Positions 37,567-49,828 of a stretch of DNA of 64,000 nt are shown one piece after another. Positions within the stretch are counted from its first letter, which is position 1, and every line of letters starts with the position of its first letter. The DNA is taken from positions 79,490,369 through 79,554,368 of the forward strand of contig CM055312.2 of assembly GCA_029255685.2 (NCBI GenBank), written 5' to 3'. Origin of the DNA: Silene conica (taxonomy: Eukaryota > Streptophyta > Magnoliopsida > Caryophyllales > Caryophyllaceae). Below the pieces are notes generated by a model. That model saw only the letters and a program-made list of their open reading frames with translations, was not told the origin of the DNA and did no database searches. Position numbers and translations under genes: made by a program.

Positions 37567-37890
37567 CTTTAAACCACAGAGCGACACATCAGCTCTGTGG
37601 TTGTTGCTTTGATGAATTAGATTCACAAACTCATTTTCATCCCAGAAGTTTCAACCGGATCTTTGACCTAATTTTTCCAACTCGGTCATTCAATTTATTA
37701 TTTATCATTTATGGACGTTGATAAGATCCTTCCATTTACATTTAGTAGCAGCTTAGGATGGCATAACCTTAAAGTTAATGTAAGGGTGAGGTTCAAACGA
37801 GAAAAAACTTATGGTGGATACCTAGGCACCCAGAGACGAAGAAGTGGGTATTAATCGACGAAATGCTTTGGAGCGTTGAAAATAAGCATA
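37567..37890 (+). other. Plastid DNA insertion (NUPT): trnA-rrn23 spacer and 5' end of 23S rRNA
   Basis: From memory of plastid genomes, TTTGATGAATTAGATTCACA, TGACCTAATTTTTCCAACTC, ATGGACGTTGATAAGATCC and GATGGCATAACCTTAAAGTT are the spacer upstream of rrn23. GGTGGATACCTAGGCACCCA onward is the start of plastid 23S rRNA (37791-37890). Many differences look like C-to-T or G-to-A changes (for example GAGAAAAAACTTATGG), as expected for old methylated nuclear copies. Only about 100 bases of 23S are present, so it is not a functional rRNA gene. The Ty3/gypsy element sits at its left edge. Confidence 0.85.
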
Positions 37891-38276
37891 TTTACAGACA
37901 AATATAACTACGTTTTTTATAAAAAAGATCATCAGACCAACAAACACTAATTATAATATTGTATTATTAAATGATCATATTTTATTATAAAAATGATCAC
38001 ATAAAGCCGTTTAAAACCTACTAATAGAATAATCCATCTGAAATAAGAATTAGTTATTTATTTTTAATTTAATGCAAATTTCAAGTATTTCGAGCATGTT
38101 TTGATTTTGAAACCATTTCAACACAAGTATAAACAAATGAAGTTACTATTATTAAAGATTAAATTGTAATTAGTCTCACTTAAAATAAAGATATTTATCC
38201 TAACATTAAAACAGGTTAAATATTTTACTTGTGCATTTAAGACAAATCTTAGTTTTCTATGCATTATTTGTTCATA
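37891..38276. other. AT-rich spacer, no gene
   Basis: No supported feature between the plastid fragment and the LINE. Confidence 0.45.
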
Positions 38277-38288
38277 TTATTTAACATG

Positions 38289-39425
38289 ATTATCAAAATT
38301 CTCGTGGCAAATCCAAGCCGCTTGAAACCGGAAAGGGCGAAGAACTTTCGGTATTGGGGTGAACCCATTCGTGCTTACGATTAAGGGGCAATGGTCGGAC
38401 TGATTCTGCACCAAATGTCTCACCGAACCTTCCGCAAACATTAGACGCCACTCAGCATTACATAAGGCTCGGTCTAGCCTCGCCCACTGTCGAGTTTGGA
38501 CCGAATGACCCCGTGCCCACGTATATTTTGGCCCAGAAAAATTTAATTCAATAAGTTCATTCTGTTCTATCCACGAATTAAATCTGCTGCACCTCCGTCG
38601 CATACCATCACTATCACCATTTCTCTCTGATAAAAATCTAGTCTCATTAAAATCGCCCATAGCCAACCATGGCTGGTTGTGCACCCTCGCGAAATTTTCC
38701 AATTCCTCCCATAATTCTTCTCTTTTTTTCGAATCCGGGCTAGCATAAACCGCGGAATAAAACCAGGGAATCTCTCCTCGACGAGAAATCTCCACCGTGA
38801 TGTGTTCCGCGTGCGAGATAATGGGTGTTACAGTTACCTCCTCTGTTTTCCAAAATAACCAGATACCCCCGCTGAACCCTTGCGCATCCACCATTGTTTT
38901 TCCACTGTAATTAATCCTATCACAAATTCTTTGTGCTGTGTTCCCATTAATATGCGTCTCGACGAGCGCCAAGACCTGGGGCTGATTTAAATTCAGTAGT
39001 TCATTAAGCATTTTCATGAATTCGGGACTACCGGCTCCTTGTACATTCCATGTCATGAGTTTGAGTGGTTTTTTTCGACACAAATCATGTGGATAACGAT
39101 CCATAAGACAATTAAGGGGTTTATTATTCGAGGACAAATAAGCCTCAGAGATTTGGCTGAGAATTCTCAGCTCCCATGGTGGGACTGCCACCACTATTAT
39201 TGACTCGGGTATATTCCGAAGCATTGGGGATAGAGGCCCTATTGAGACTTCCATCTGGTGGACTAGCGGGGTTGTCGAGGTCACCAACGGGCCTCCCATT
39301 AGTGACGTTAAGGAGAGGTGAAGAGAGGGGGGTATTACCTGGTGACGGATATGCGGAATCAGATCGGTGTAAAATTTTGAGTCCATGTTGGACCGTAAAT
39401 CAAATCGGTATAATTTTGTAAAGAC
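38289..39425 (-). pseudogene. LINE ORF2 endonuclease domain, inverted
   Basis: Reads on the minus strand from a short upstream stretch into LKLMTWNVQGAGSPEFMKML, then VLALVETHINGN, FSGGIWLFWK, AVYASPDSKKREELWEEL, LAMGDFNETRFL, YTWARG, ARLDRAL and NQSDHCPLIV. These are the catalytic motifs of the L1 endonuclease that nicks target DNA. It is open throughout, but is cut from its reverse transcriptase by the inversion. Its last codons run into the target duplication, where an accidental stop occurs at 38277. Confidence 0.9.
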
Positions 39426-42400
39426 GAAGTGGGATAATGAACAACCTATCTTCCCATTCATCAACACTTTTGCAGAAGAACTTCAACAATGGAATAAATA
39501 GACATTCGGGAATATCTTTGCTCGCAAACGAAACCTTGAGAATAGATTGGAAGGTATTCAAAGACGTTTATCTCATGGTGGGACAAACTACTTGTTCAAA
39601 CTAGAGATGAAATTGAAACAACAATTAAATGAAGTGCTTCGTGAAGAGGAATTGCTTTGGTTCCAAAAGTCTCGTATGGAAGCTATTTGTGACGGGGATA
39701 GGAACACGCGTTTTTTCCACCTTAGTACGATTATCCGGCGGAAACATAATCGCATCGAAAGCCTGCAAGACTCGGATGGAAATTGGATTTGGGACTCAAC
39801 GCAAGTAAAGAAAATGGTCCTTGAATACTATCAAGGACTTTTCTCAAGTGAGGCCTCTAACTTGGACTTCACGGGTATGGTGTGGGGATCCTTCCCAAGT
39901 TTATCCTTGACAGAAACAGAGAGATTAAACAGAAACTATACGATGGAGGATATTAAAAGTGCCCTTTACCAAATGTCGCCATATAAGGCTCCGGGACCGG
40001 ACGGGTTTCAGGCACTATTCTATCAAAACCAATGGGAAACTGTCTACCCAAGTCTAAGTAAACTTTTGTTTCAAGTCCTTCACGAAAACCAATTCCCAGA
40101 AGGTTTGGGGGATGCTTTTTTGTGTCTAATTCCAAAAGCAGAGCACCCGTCACTTGTATCACAGTTCAGGCCGATCGGTTTGTGTAACGTGATATATAAA
40201 ATTGTCACCAAGATGATCGTTAACCGGCTGAAACCGATACTGCCGATTGCCATCAGCCCTATGCAGACTAGTTTTGTTCCTCGCAGATAGATTACAGACA
40301 ATATCATTCTCGTTCAAGAGGTGCTACACTCTATGGGAAACAAGAAGGGCAAAACCGGTTATATGGCTCTAAAACTGGATTTAGAAAAAGCTTACGACAA
40401 GCTGGAATGGCCTTTTACTGAACAAGCTTTGATAGACATGAGACTACCCCAGGGAATGATTCGTGTTACTATGAATTGCATATCGGCTTCGAAACTCAGT
40501 GTATTATGGAATGGTGAAAAAACTGATTTTTTCGTTCCTACACGCGACATCAGACAAGGTGACCCGTTATCTCCGTACATTTTTACTATCTGTATGGAGA
40601 AACTCAGCCACCTAATCGAACATGAATGCCGCCAAGGAAGATGGAAGGGGTTTCCGACGAGTAGATATGGCCCGATTCTGACCCATCTTTTCTTTGCGGA
40701 TGACATTATTCTTTTTGGGGAAGCGTCGGTTGAGCAAGTGAGAATCATAAATCAGTGTCTCAAAAGTTTTTGCACAGCCTCCGGGCAAAGAGTGAGCATA
40801 ACTAAATCCCGTATGTTTTTCTCACCCAACGTTAATGAAGTTACTGAACAAGCAATAGAAGAGGTTTTTGGATTCCCGAAAACAGAAGATCTTGATATGT
40901 ACTTAGGAATGCCAACTATAAATGGGAGAGTTACAAAAGAGACCTTCGATTTTATTGCGCGTAAAATTGACAAGAGGTTAACGGGTTGGAAAACAAAGAC
41001 GCTCTCCCTAGCAGGCCGCATTTTACTCGTTCAGTCAACACTTTCGTCAGTCCCTGCGTTTGCGATGCAAACAGCCAAATTACCGCGTACCTTATGTGAT
41101 AATTTGGATAAAACGTCCCGCCGTTTCTTATGGGGTGGAGACGAAGAAAACCGGAAGATGAGTCTAGTGGCCTGGGACACGGTCACGAAGGAAAAAACAG
41201 AAGGTGGACTTGGGCTCAAATCCATGAGACAAGTGAACACTGCGTACATGGCTAAGATTGGATGGCGAATGTTAACGGAACCGAATGCTCTTTGGGCCCG
41301 AGTGCTCAGACATAAGTATTGTAAAGGGAGGTGTGACAGAGAAATGTTCAAGGCTAAACAAGTAAGCTCCAACCTTTGGAAGGGGGTGGTGGAGGCTGTA
41401 CACGTTCTGAAGGCGGGGATGAATGCGTCGATTGGGAATGGCAAGCAAACTCTGTTTTGGCGAGACAATTGGGCGACTAATCGGAGCTTAGAGGAAGAAT
41501 CGCATGTCACAATCCCTGCACATTTACTCGATAGCTCGGTAAATGCGATGTGGAACAGTAATACGGGATGGAAATGGGAAGAGTTTGCTGAATTCATCCC
41601 GAATCATATTCTTCATACAATTGCGTCTTTCGAGGTGATACCGGGAGATGACAACCCGGATGAGCTGTATTGGACCGAGACTCCGTCGGGTTTTTTCACA
41701 ATTAAGTCAGCAGTTAGACTAATAAGAGGAGAGAATGGTGGTGAACAAGAAACGTACTGGAAATTACCATGGCAAACATGGGGGCCTCAACGCATTCGGG
41801 TTTTTCTATGGCTACTTATGCATGATCGAATTATGTCGAATGTTATCGGGCACGGAGAGGTCTCACAGAGGAACCATGTTGCGGGGTTTGCGGAAGTGAA
41901 GAGGAAACAGCTTTACATTTGCTACGTGATTGTGTAGAAGCTCGTAGGATATGGTGCCTGATACCAGTTTCAAGAGAACCCAAATTTTTCGAATCGAACT
42001 CTTTACGCGAGTGGGTTGTGCAAAACTTAGATCAAAGGAAAACTCCAATCGAGAATTGGGGCACTCATTTTGCGGTTTTTGTGTGGTGGATTTGGAGGTG
42101 GCGAAATTGTAGGGTTTTCGGGAGAGCGGAGGAGATACCAAATAATAAACAACAATTTCTAATGGCGAGGTTACAGGAGGTACGAAATGCGCAGGAAAGT
42201 AAAATTAGAGAATCTGGGAGCTTGCCACAAAAAGTTGAAATATGTGTCCGATGGCTGGCTCCACCCGCAACATGGATTACGTTGAACATTGACGGAGCCT
42301 CGAAAGGTAATCCTGGTCTTGCTGGGGCTGGTGGAATTTTTCGGAATTCGTCAGGACAGATTCTGTGTGCTTTTGCAGAGAGGTTGGGAGTAGCAACAGT

Positions 42401-42764
42401 GACTCGAGCCGAACTCATGGCTCTGAAAAGAGGATTAATTATTGCGATGGAACAGCGTTTCGAAAAACTGATAATACAGACGGACTCCAAGACGATTATC
42501 ACATTCATGGAATCCATACCGAGTGTACCCACAGCTCATAGCCATATGGTCAAAATTTGCTATGAGTTTATTAGGGAGTATCCGGGACAAGTAGAAATGC
42601 ACCACACGTACAGAGAAGCAAACGCTTGTGCGGACTGGTTAGCGAATCTTGGAGTGACTCAAAATCAACAGGTGATCCGTTTTGACATGTCTAATGTCCC
42701 AAGCCAGCTTTTTGCGTTAGCACAACAAGATTGGAGCGGTGTTGCGTGGCCTCGCCTAGTTTAG
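39425..42764 (+). pseudogene. LINE ORF2 reverse transcriptase, zf-RVT and RNase H, broken
   Basis: Continues the inverted endonuclease. Visible in order: the linker (EAICDGDRNTRFFH), reverse transcriptase (LYQMSPYKAPGPDGFQALFY, LCLIPKAEHPSLVSQFRPIG, LKLDLEKAYDKLEW, DIRQGDPLSPYIF, and catalytic LFFADDIILF), the GLGLKSMRQVNTAYMAKIGW region, a zinc-finger RVT segment near 41850-41960, and a type I RNase H (LNIDGASKGNPGLAGAGGIF, ELMALKRGL, QTDSKTII, and HTYREANACADWLANLG). Stops in frame at 39499-39501 and 40288-40290 (both TAG). A frameshift near 41850 puts the last 280 codons in another frame. The 3' untranslated region is about 145 bp before poly(A). Confidence 0.9.
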
Positions 42765-42931
42765 AGCTCGGTATCTGCGATCTCCTAACAGGCTACCGAG
42801 TAGCTGTTAGTTTGTAGTTTTTTTAGTTTGCTTTTTGCTTTCCCTTTCCTAGTTTGCTTGTTTGTTCTGTTTCATTTTTTGTTTCGGGTTTAAGCCCTCG
42901 TCTCCTTACCAAAAAAAAATTATTTAACATG

Positions 42932-43111
42932 TCTTAAATATAAGATGAATACAAGCACTCGTTTTACAAAAGAATTTGTGATTAAATCAATAAGAAGTAT
43001 TTATCAAAGTTATTCAATTTTTTTTAGCAATAATATCAGGCCTACGAAAAATCAGACTTCGAAATTCAACCTGCTCTGACACGTTTTTCTACGATCAGGA
43101 GTCCAAGACAA
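42932..43111. other. Short spacer
   Basis: AT-rich, no feature. Confidence 0.4.
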
Positions 43112-43755
43112 TCCCTTTACTATAAAAGGAGTAGAAAATAAAGTCTTCTTATTGGCTGTTGATTTTAAAGTTGAAAAAATAACCTTTTTGGTAGGTCCCA
43201 CCATGTTCCATCACTCAAATTCTTTTTTTTTTAATGTTTTGTAACTACTTAAATTATGATTTCAAATTTAATAACACAAACTATACATCATACATTATAC
43301 ATTTGTTATTACTAATACAATACAATATAAACTTTCAAAATTACAAATTATATAATTACAAATACCAATTGACTATAATACAAAAATTCACTGAAAAAGT
43401 TAAAACGTTTTCTATGATATTACCAATATAATATAAAAAAAATTACAACCTGGATATTACAAAATACTACGGAGTACATTATTTGATCGAACCGGGTTAT
43501 TTCAGGTTTGAGTTATTTTTGAGTCAATTATTATCAAGTTATTTTATTTTATTCAAATCATCTTTTCAAAAATCTCAAATGGCGAAATCGTTTTAAACAT
43601 ATTTTTCCCAAATAAAAAAATTACTCAAAAACAACAATAATTACTGGAAAATTCGTAATCAATAGTATTTTTATAGAATGGTAACATAACCACCAATATT
43701 TTTTTGCACGGATTTAAAAGTTACCCGTGCATTATTTGCACGAGATTAAAACTAG
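43112..43755 (+). mobile_element. Non-autonomous Helitron, 644 bp
   Basis: Starts TCCCTTTACTATAAAAGG after a host A. Ends with CCCGTGCATTATTTGCACG, which can fold as a hairpin, then AGATTAAAACTAG before a host T. It is related to the inverted copy at 45716-46666. Non-coding. Confidence 0.78.
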
Positions 43756-43903
43756 TTATGAAAGTGAACATAAACTTATAAAAATCATTAAAAATACTCT
43801 TATTTGGTTCAATAGTTATCATTATTTGAAATTTCTCTCAAATACTTCAAATAATGATAATTGTTGAGAGGGATGTGAAAAATAATGAGATATTTATTTA
43901 TTA

Positions 43904-44161
43904 CTCCCTCCATTTTTTTTATATCACCCCATTTCTTTATACACGTTTGCCAATAATCATTTTGTTTCGATTATATCTTTAGCTACATACTACTAAAAAT
44001 TATAAAATTTTGATAATCTTAATCCTCTTATCAAGACAAATTAAAAAAGATCTCACATGAATATATTTCCGTGAACGGATTGAGAGAAAACTGACGTTGA
44101 ATACCCGTTTGTGAATAGTGTCAAAAAGGGGATTGGGGTGATATAAAAAAAATGGAGGGAG
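43904..44161. mobile_element. Stowaway-type MITE, 258 bp
   Basis: CTCCCTCCATTTTTTTTATA at the left and TATAAAAAAAATGGAGGGAG at the right are exact inverses. TA flanks at 43902-43903 and 44162-44163. Inside, the arms continue with ATCACCCCA / TTGGGGTGAT. Confidence 0.93.
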
Positions 44162-45284
44162 TACTATATATAAGTCCTAAATGTTTGTGAGAGAGAAAAA
44201 TTAGTTACAAATTATTGTGTTTTAGAACTTTAAATCGCAAAAGATCAATATTTAACTTTTATTATTTAATCAGAAAATAATTATTAAATTTTATAATTTC
44301 TTTGATATATGTGATGTAAGCAGTGAATATGATTAACATGTTAATATAAATATAGCAAAATATTATTTTTAAATTCAAACAGTGTTAAAAGAGAAAGATG
44401 TTATAAATTATTCTGACTCGTATTCTTACTTTGATCTAACTTGTGACTCATATTCGACTAACCCATATTTGTCCCACCCGGACCTGACTCACTTAATCCA
44501 TATGAATGATCGTACATCATCCTCATAATCATTTTGTAAATACCCTAAATTAATTTAAAATATAAAAAAAAATTCCAGTACATACAATAATACATCACGA
44601 GTGTTAAAACTTGGCTTATACCGAGTACAATTTTTAATTTGATAGAAATATTTGTATTCAATGTTTAACTATTTTGTTTGTGTATGTAATACATATTTCA
44701 TGATTGATTAGGTGGTAATATGCACCCACTTCGATCCACAAAAATGGTAACATGGATCGACTTTTCTCCCGATTAAAAGTGGGTCCATGTTACTATTGGT
44801 ATGGATCGGACGGAGTATGACTTAAGTTTTCCGCTCGTTCAAAACTTTATCTCTTTATTATTTTTCATATATATACAACTTTTAATTTTAAGTATAAAAG
44901 CCATTTTCTGCCCTTTAAATCAAGGGTTTGATTCTCATTGAAGTTAAAATATAGCCATTTTAATAAGTGTAAGGGTATAAAATCGATCTTAGAATTTTAA
45001 CTATTAGGTTAAACTTTAATCGAAACGGTTTCTTGATAATAGATCGCTAATCTTTTATAGCCTTTTATTGAGAAAAACCTAGCTTAAAACCTAAACCTTT
45101 AGGTAAAAAAAGAACTTGCAAATATAAATGACATTAAAAATTAATGAGAACATAAAATTAAATGAATAGGAATTTAAATAGTCGTTCATCTCAATCATAC
45201 CTGATCATTAGTCCCTAATCTTCATGGCTCTTGGTTACCACACGTCTAGCCACCACATCCCTAAATATTTTTAGTAAGTCTTGC
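44162..45284. other. AT-rich spacer, no gene
   Basis: A weak inverted stretch near 44736-44790 (GGTAACATGGATCGACTTTT / AAAAGTGGGTCCATGTTAC) is followed by GGACGGAGTA and may be an old MITE half. Nothing else supported. Confidence 0.4.
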
Positions 45285-45470
45285 TTGCGACGGGTCACCA
45301 TTTGTGACGGGTATTTTGTGAGATAAAATGGATAGAAAATGAGTTAGTGGAGAAAGGGGACCACATGAATAGTGTTGGAGAGAGAGAAAAAAATGGGTAT
45401 TTTGTGAGAGGAAACAGTATCCGTCGCAAACTTGCGACGGATAGTGCCGTTGCAAATAAGAATTTGTGAA
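45285..45470. mobile_element. Small palindromic MITE with GCGACGG arms
   Basis: Left arm GCGACGGGTCACCATTTGTG with TATTTTGTGAG. The right side has GTATCCGTCGCAAACTTGCG and GACGGATAG. It contains two copies of GGGTATTTTGTGAGA. Same general family as 19712-19885. Ends approximate. Confidence 0.45.
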
Positions 45471-45715
45471 ATATTTTTGGAACACCATTTAATATGCATA
45501 TCAGAATCTTCCCAAAATCTAGAATAAGATGCTCACCCATGAGACGGTCCATTTTTAAAATAAATTCACTCATTTAATATTAATTAATGAGTTCTCTTCT
45601 TATATAATGAGACCGTTGTACTAATACCAAAGTAAACAAATAACTCAATCGGAAAAGTAAATATTCAATATCCAAGCAGAAAATAAATGAACAACTTCTA
45701 TTGTTTTTAGAATAA

Positions 45716-46666
45716 CTAGTTTTAATCTCGTGCAAATAATGCACGGGTGACTTTTAAATCCGTGCAAAAAAATATCGGCGATTACGGTTACCTTTATTCT
45801 ATAAAATATTATTGATGACGAATTTTCCAGTAATTATTTTTGTTTTTGAGTAATTTCTTTATTTGAGAAAAAATTGTTTAAAACGATTTTCGCATTTGAG
45901 AATTTTTAAAAAATGATTTGAATGACATAAAATAACTTGATAATAATTGACTCTAAAATAACTAAAAACCGAAATAACCCGGAACGATCAAATAACCCAA
46001 CTTGATTGTTCCTTTTACCAGGTCTAGGGAGGGGGTTCAACAATTTTGTTTTTACTTTACTATTTTGCCTAAAATTAGTAGTAAAAGTAATGATACTATC
46101 AATTTCCACATGCCCGTAGTCCGTACCCCAATGTTAATCATAGTTATCACATTATCGATAACCCATCCATTTTTTCATGTAATCAAACTCACTCAGCCAT
46201 TTCTTTTCATATTATCAATAATTCATCCGTGTATATAAATTATTTTTGTACCTTGAAGACTGAGATCAATCGCATTTTTTTTATAGTAAATAATGTACTT
46301 CGTAATATTTTGTAATATTTAGGTTGTAATTTTTTTATATTATATTGGTAATATCATAGAAAACGTTTTAGCTTTTTTCAGTTAAGGTTTTTTTTTATTA
46401 TAGTCAATTGATATTTGTCATTATTTAGTTTGTAATTTTTGAATGTTTATATTGTATTTTATTAGTAATAACAAATGTATAATATATGATGTTGTATAGT
46501 TTGTGTTATTATATTTGGAATCGTGAAGTAGTTAGAAAACATAAAAAATAAATAAATGGAAGGATGAAACATGGTGGGACCTACAAAAAGGAAAATTATT
46601 TTTTCAACTTTAAAATCAACAACCAATAGGAAGCTTTTATTTTCTATTCATTTTATAGTAAATGGA
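45716..46666 (-). mobile_element. Non-autonomous Helitron, 951 bp, inverted relative of 43112-43755
   Basis: On the minus strand it begins TCCATTTACTATAAAATG after A and ends with the CCCGTGCATTATTTGCACG hairpin and AGATTAAAACTAG before T. It matches 43112-43755 along most of its length but carries about 250-300 extra bases around 46000-46290. Non-coding. Confidence 0.75.
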
Positions 46667-46730
46667 TGTCAAGTTTAATAGAGGCATGTACATGTAACAT
46701 GTTCTACATACTTTATTTCTTTTAGGGTAA

Positions 46731-47140
46731 GAGCACCCACATTGAAGAGGATGGTGGATCCTCTTAGCACCTTCTCTCCTTAAAGAGGACATCCTCTTCA
46801 ATGTAGGATAAATTTTCACATCCTCTTTGAAAGAGGAAGAGAAAGACTTCCTCTATTTTTAGAGGAAGTACAACATTATATTGGCCCAAGTGCCCACCAC
46901 CCTATGAAATTGGTGCATTTGGTTTTATTTTACATAATTATTATTAAAAAGTAATTAAAATATGAAAGAGGAAGTAAAAGATTATCCTTTTTGATGTGGA
47001 GAAAAAAATGAAAGAGGAAGAGGAGGAGGATGAAGATAGTGGAAAATGATTTAGATGAAAGAGAATATGAGGTGTCAAAAAGTTAGTGGAAAAGAGAAAA
47101 AAATAAGAGGATGAAAACATCCTCTCCAATGCGCATGCTC
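46731..47140. mobile_element. Tourist-type (PIF/Harbinger) MITE, 410 bp
   Basis: Begins GAGCACCCACATTGAAGAGG and ends CCTCTCCAATGCGCATGCTC, imperfect inverses, with TAA at 46728-46730 and 47141-47143. The interior repeats GAGGATGTCC-like motifs in both directions. Non-coding. Confidence 0.85.
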
Positions 47141-49497
47141 TAAAGGGAGGCATATATGATAGTATGTAGTTTAATAAATTTTACTTTTTTTTCATATGTT
47201 TAGATAACCAAAATATTTTCATGATTTAAAGTATTAATTCATCATCAATATTTTTCTACTTTTTCCATAGTAGAGGATAACTCAAAATTATTTGAATGCT
47301 TCTAGTATTTTCCATCAAATTTCGATTATAACTTATAAGTGATCATCCATAGCACAACACCTACCATTACTTTCAATTGAGTTGTAATATTATCCACCTA
47401 TAACCTAGTTAGGTAAAATAATACTTCCCTTTAGAAAGACCACTTATTAATTATAAAGCACCCGCGACGAGTGGATTATACATTATTTTCGACGATAAAT
47501 ACCCCAGTTTAAACTAAAAAAAATTATTAGACACTACTTTTCAATCAAATTTGTGTCATTCAATTTATATGTTAAATTAATATATCAAAAGGCTCATTAC
47601 CTACTGAAGAAAATTAAAAATAAAAATGATGAACACAGATATAATGTGTCATACAATAATGTAAAGTAAAGATATCTAAAATGTATGAAAAAAAACTAAG
47701 AGAATAATAACAAACGTAACTAAGAGAATAAATTAATTTAGTTAGGAAAAAAAGCCCCTCGTTTCAGTTCTCAACTTATTAATCAAAGATAATGGTGGTC
47801 CAAAACCTATTTGGGGTATTATATAAGTAATTTTAACCTATTTAGGCATGATTTTGCTGACTTTACAGATACTTCAATATGGTTAATCCAACCATGACGT
47901 ACTTACTACTACGGAGTACGGAGTATATTATTTAAAGAAATTAGTTTAGTGACCGTGCAATGCACGGGATAGTTCTTTATTTTTTTAGAATTTTGACGTT
48001 TATTTGTATTTATAAAATTGAACGACAATGTTTGAATATAAATGTAAAACAAATTTTGCACAAATTACAATCTATAGTACAAGAAATTTACAATCTATAG
48101 TACAAGACAATTACGTATTTTTTTTTAAAAAAGCAAATAGTTTGAATTACGGAGACAAATATTTTTTTTATTAATTACAAAAAAAATATATATGAACAAA
48201 ATAGTTATCTAAAATTCGCACCGAAAACTGTTCAATTCATTAACTTATGCGCTCTTTTATTCGAGTAAATTTTTTAATAAAACAATACATAACCATAAAT
48301 TTCCGTATTGTTTTTAAATTTTAATTTATTTTGTGGCAGTATTAAATTAGATAATTTATTGTCGATAAAGTGAATTAAATAACAAAAAATGTTAATGAAA
48401 ATTATGAATATTAAGTAATATAAAGAGTTTTAATCAATTTATTAACGTATTATATTACAAAAACTAATTAAATAGGGAGAACTTTTTAATTCAATTGGTG
48501 GGTTTTAAGTACTAGTGAAGAGTTTTAATTAATTTATTATCATGTTTAATTAAGCAAAAAGAGGATAAAATGTTAATAAAAATGATGTGACATCTTATAT
48601 TAATCATCTATTCTTGAGTAAAGTAAAGTTGTGTTACACAACTATTTTGTATAGCGATTACGATTCTACTAATATAAGAGTGCTAACCATTGTAAATAAA
48701 AATACACAAGAAAATAAGAACGAAAAATGGTGAAATATAAGAACTACCGCGAGATTCATGAGAAATAGCGTTTTAAAAAGTTTATATCAGACTTCAAATG
48801 TTAAGAATTCTTGTAAATTGATTAAAATTTATTAGAGGTCAGTATAAAGGAGAGATTAAGAGGAAGGGGGTTGAAGAGCATCACGCGCATAATTATATAG
48901 ACGAAGAGTTGAAAAAAAATAAGACTATTACTCCTTAAACTTCGCATTACTTTCCTATGCATTGGTTTAAAACACAAAATAAAATTATTAAGTTACAACA
49001 TAGCGTTAAATAAGGGTTTGAATACTAAGGAATGAGAAGTACGGACAACCTGGCATTTTTCTAGTTGAGAGATTGTGTCATATGATGACATTCAAATATT
49101 ACTTAGTGATGTGATTGGTTGAATAATATAATAAGAGCTCTCAAAATAAGAATAAGAAAAGATAAAATTTACTATTGTATTCAAAAATTAAATGATAGAG
49201 TTTGAAAATAAAGAAGACATAAGAAAAGTAATGCCGTTATTTAACATAAGACTGTTTAATTTCATAACTGCCAACGAAGTAAAACAACAATTTTTTTAAT
49301 AGATGACAAATTCATTTTTTTTACTTGTATAAAGAGAAAATAGGAAAAGTTATTAAGTTAAGAAGGGGGTAGTTTTATAAAATTATTGATTTATCTTCAA
49401 TCGAACAATCGGGTTTTGACTTAAATTAAGGGGATCATTTTGGGTACGAATATTTTTGAGTATTTGACCTTGAAAAAGTACATGTTATAGCAACTTC
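47141..49497. other. AT-rich spacer, no gene
   Basis: About 2.3 kb with no coding region. One degenerate Helitron-like 3' end on the minus strand (GACCGTGCAATGCACGG, about 47950-47967, next to TTAG instead of CTAG at 47941) and a short direct repeat ACAATCTATAGTACAAGA (about 48067-48105). Confidence 0.45.
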
Positions 49498-49729
49498 AAT
49501 GGTACATTTTTATGTAATTTGTTTGATTTTATTTCGTTCAAGTTTGTGCGTAGAACCCTTAACCGAGTTGCTCATGAGGTAGCTCATGCTCGACCTTGGT
49601 GGATAGGAAAGCGACTTTGGGAGCATAACTTCCCGAGTCACATTTATGATTGTGCGGATGCTGATTTAATAGAAAGTTCGTAAACCCGTTGGGTTTATTT
49701 CAAGAAAAAAAAAATGGTACATTTTTATG
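49498..49729 (+). mobile_element. Extremely 5'-truncated LINE tail
   Basis: A 17-bp duplication, aatggtacatttttatg, lies at 49498-49514 and 49713-49729, the second directly after a run of A. Between them are about 198 bp that translate to the end of an RNase H domain (TLNRVAHEVAHARPWW, then a stop after DADLIESS), a short 3' end and poly(A). Typical LINE insertion truncated to its last 200 bases. Confidence 0.88.
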
Positions 49730-49828
49730 ATTAACTTGTAATTTATGTAAACTATCTAGCTATAATGCAACTTTTAAAGAAGAAGAAAAGATGATATACT
49801 TGAAAGGTAACGTAGTTTAAACAAACTA

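Larger units (their letters stand above)
38277..42931 (+). mobile_element. L1-type LINE with inverted 5' segment (twin-primed insertion)
   Basis: A 12-bp target duplication, ttatttaacatg, lies at 38277-38288 and 42920-42931, the right copy directly after a poly(A) tail (42911-42919). Between them the 3' part (about 39425-42919) is in plus orientation and the 5' part (38289 to about 39425) is inverted. The two pieces are adjacent parts of one ORF2: the inverted part ends ENFDN and the direct part begins WDNEQPIFPF. This is the structure produced by twin priming during L1 insertion. The element is also 5'-truncated, with only a short stretch before the endonuclease. Several stops and a frameshift make it inactive. 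Confidence 0.9.

Noticed and set aside
37791-37890. 23S rRNA gene
   Set aside because: Only the first 100 bases, heavily mutated and of plastid type; a nuclear relic, not an rRNA gene.
47941-47970. Helitron 3' end on the minus strand
   Set aside because: The hairpin is present but the terminal CTAG reads CTAA and no opposite end was found, so it is mentioned only within the spacer entry.
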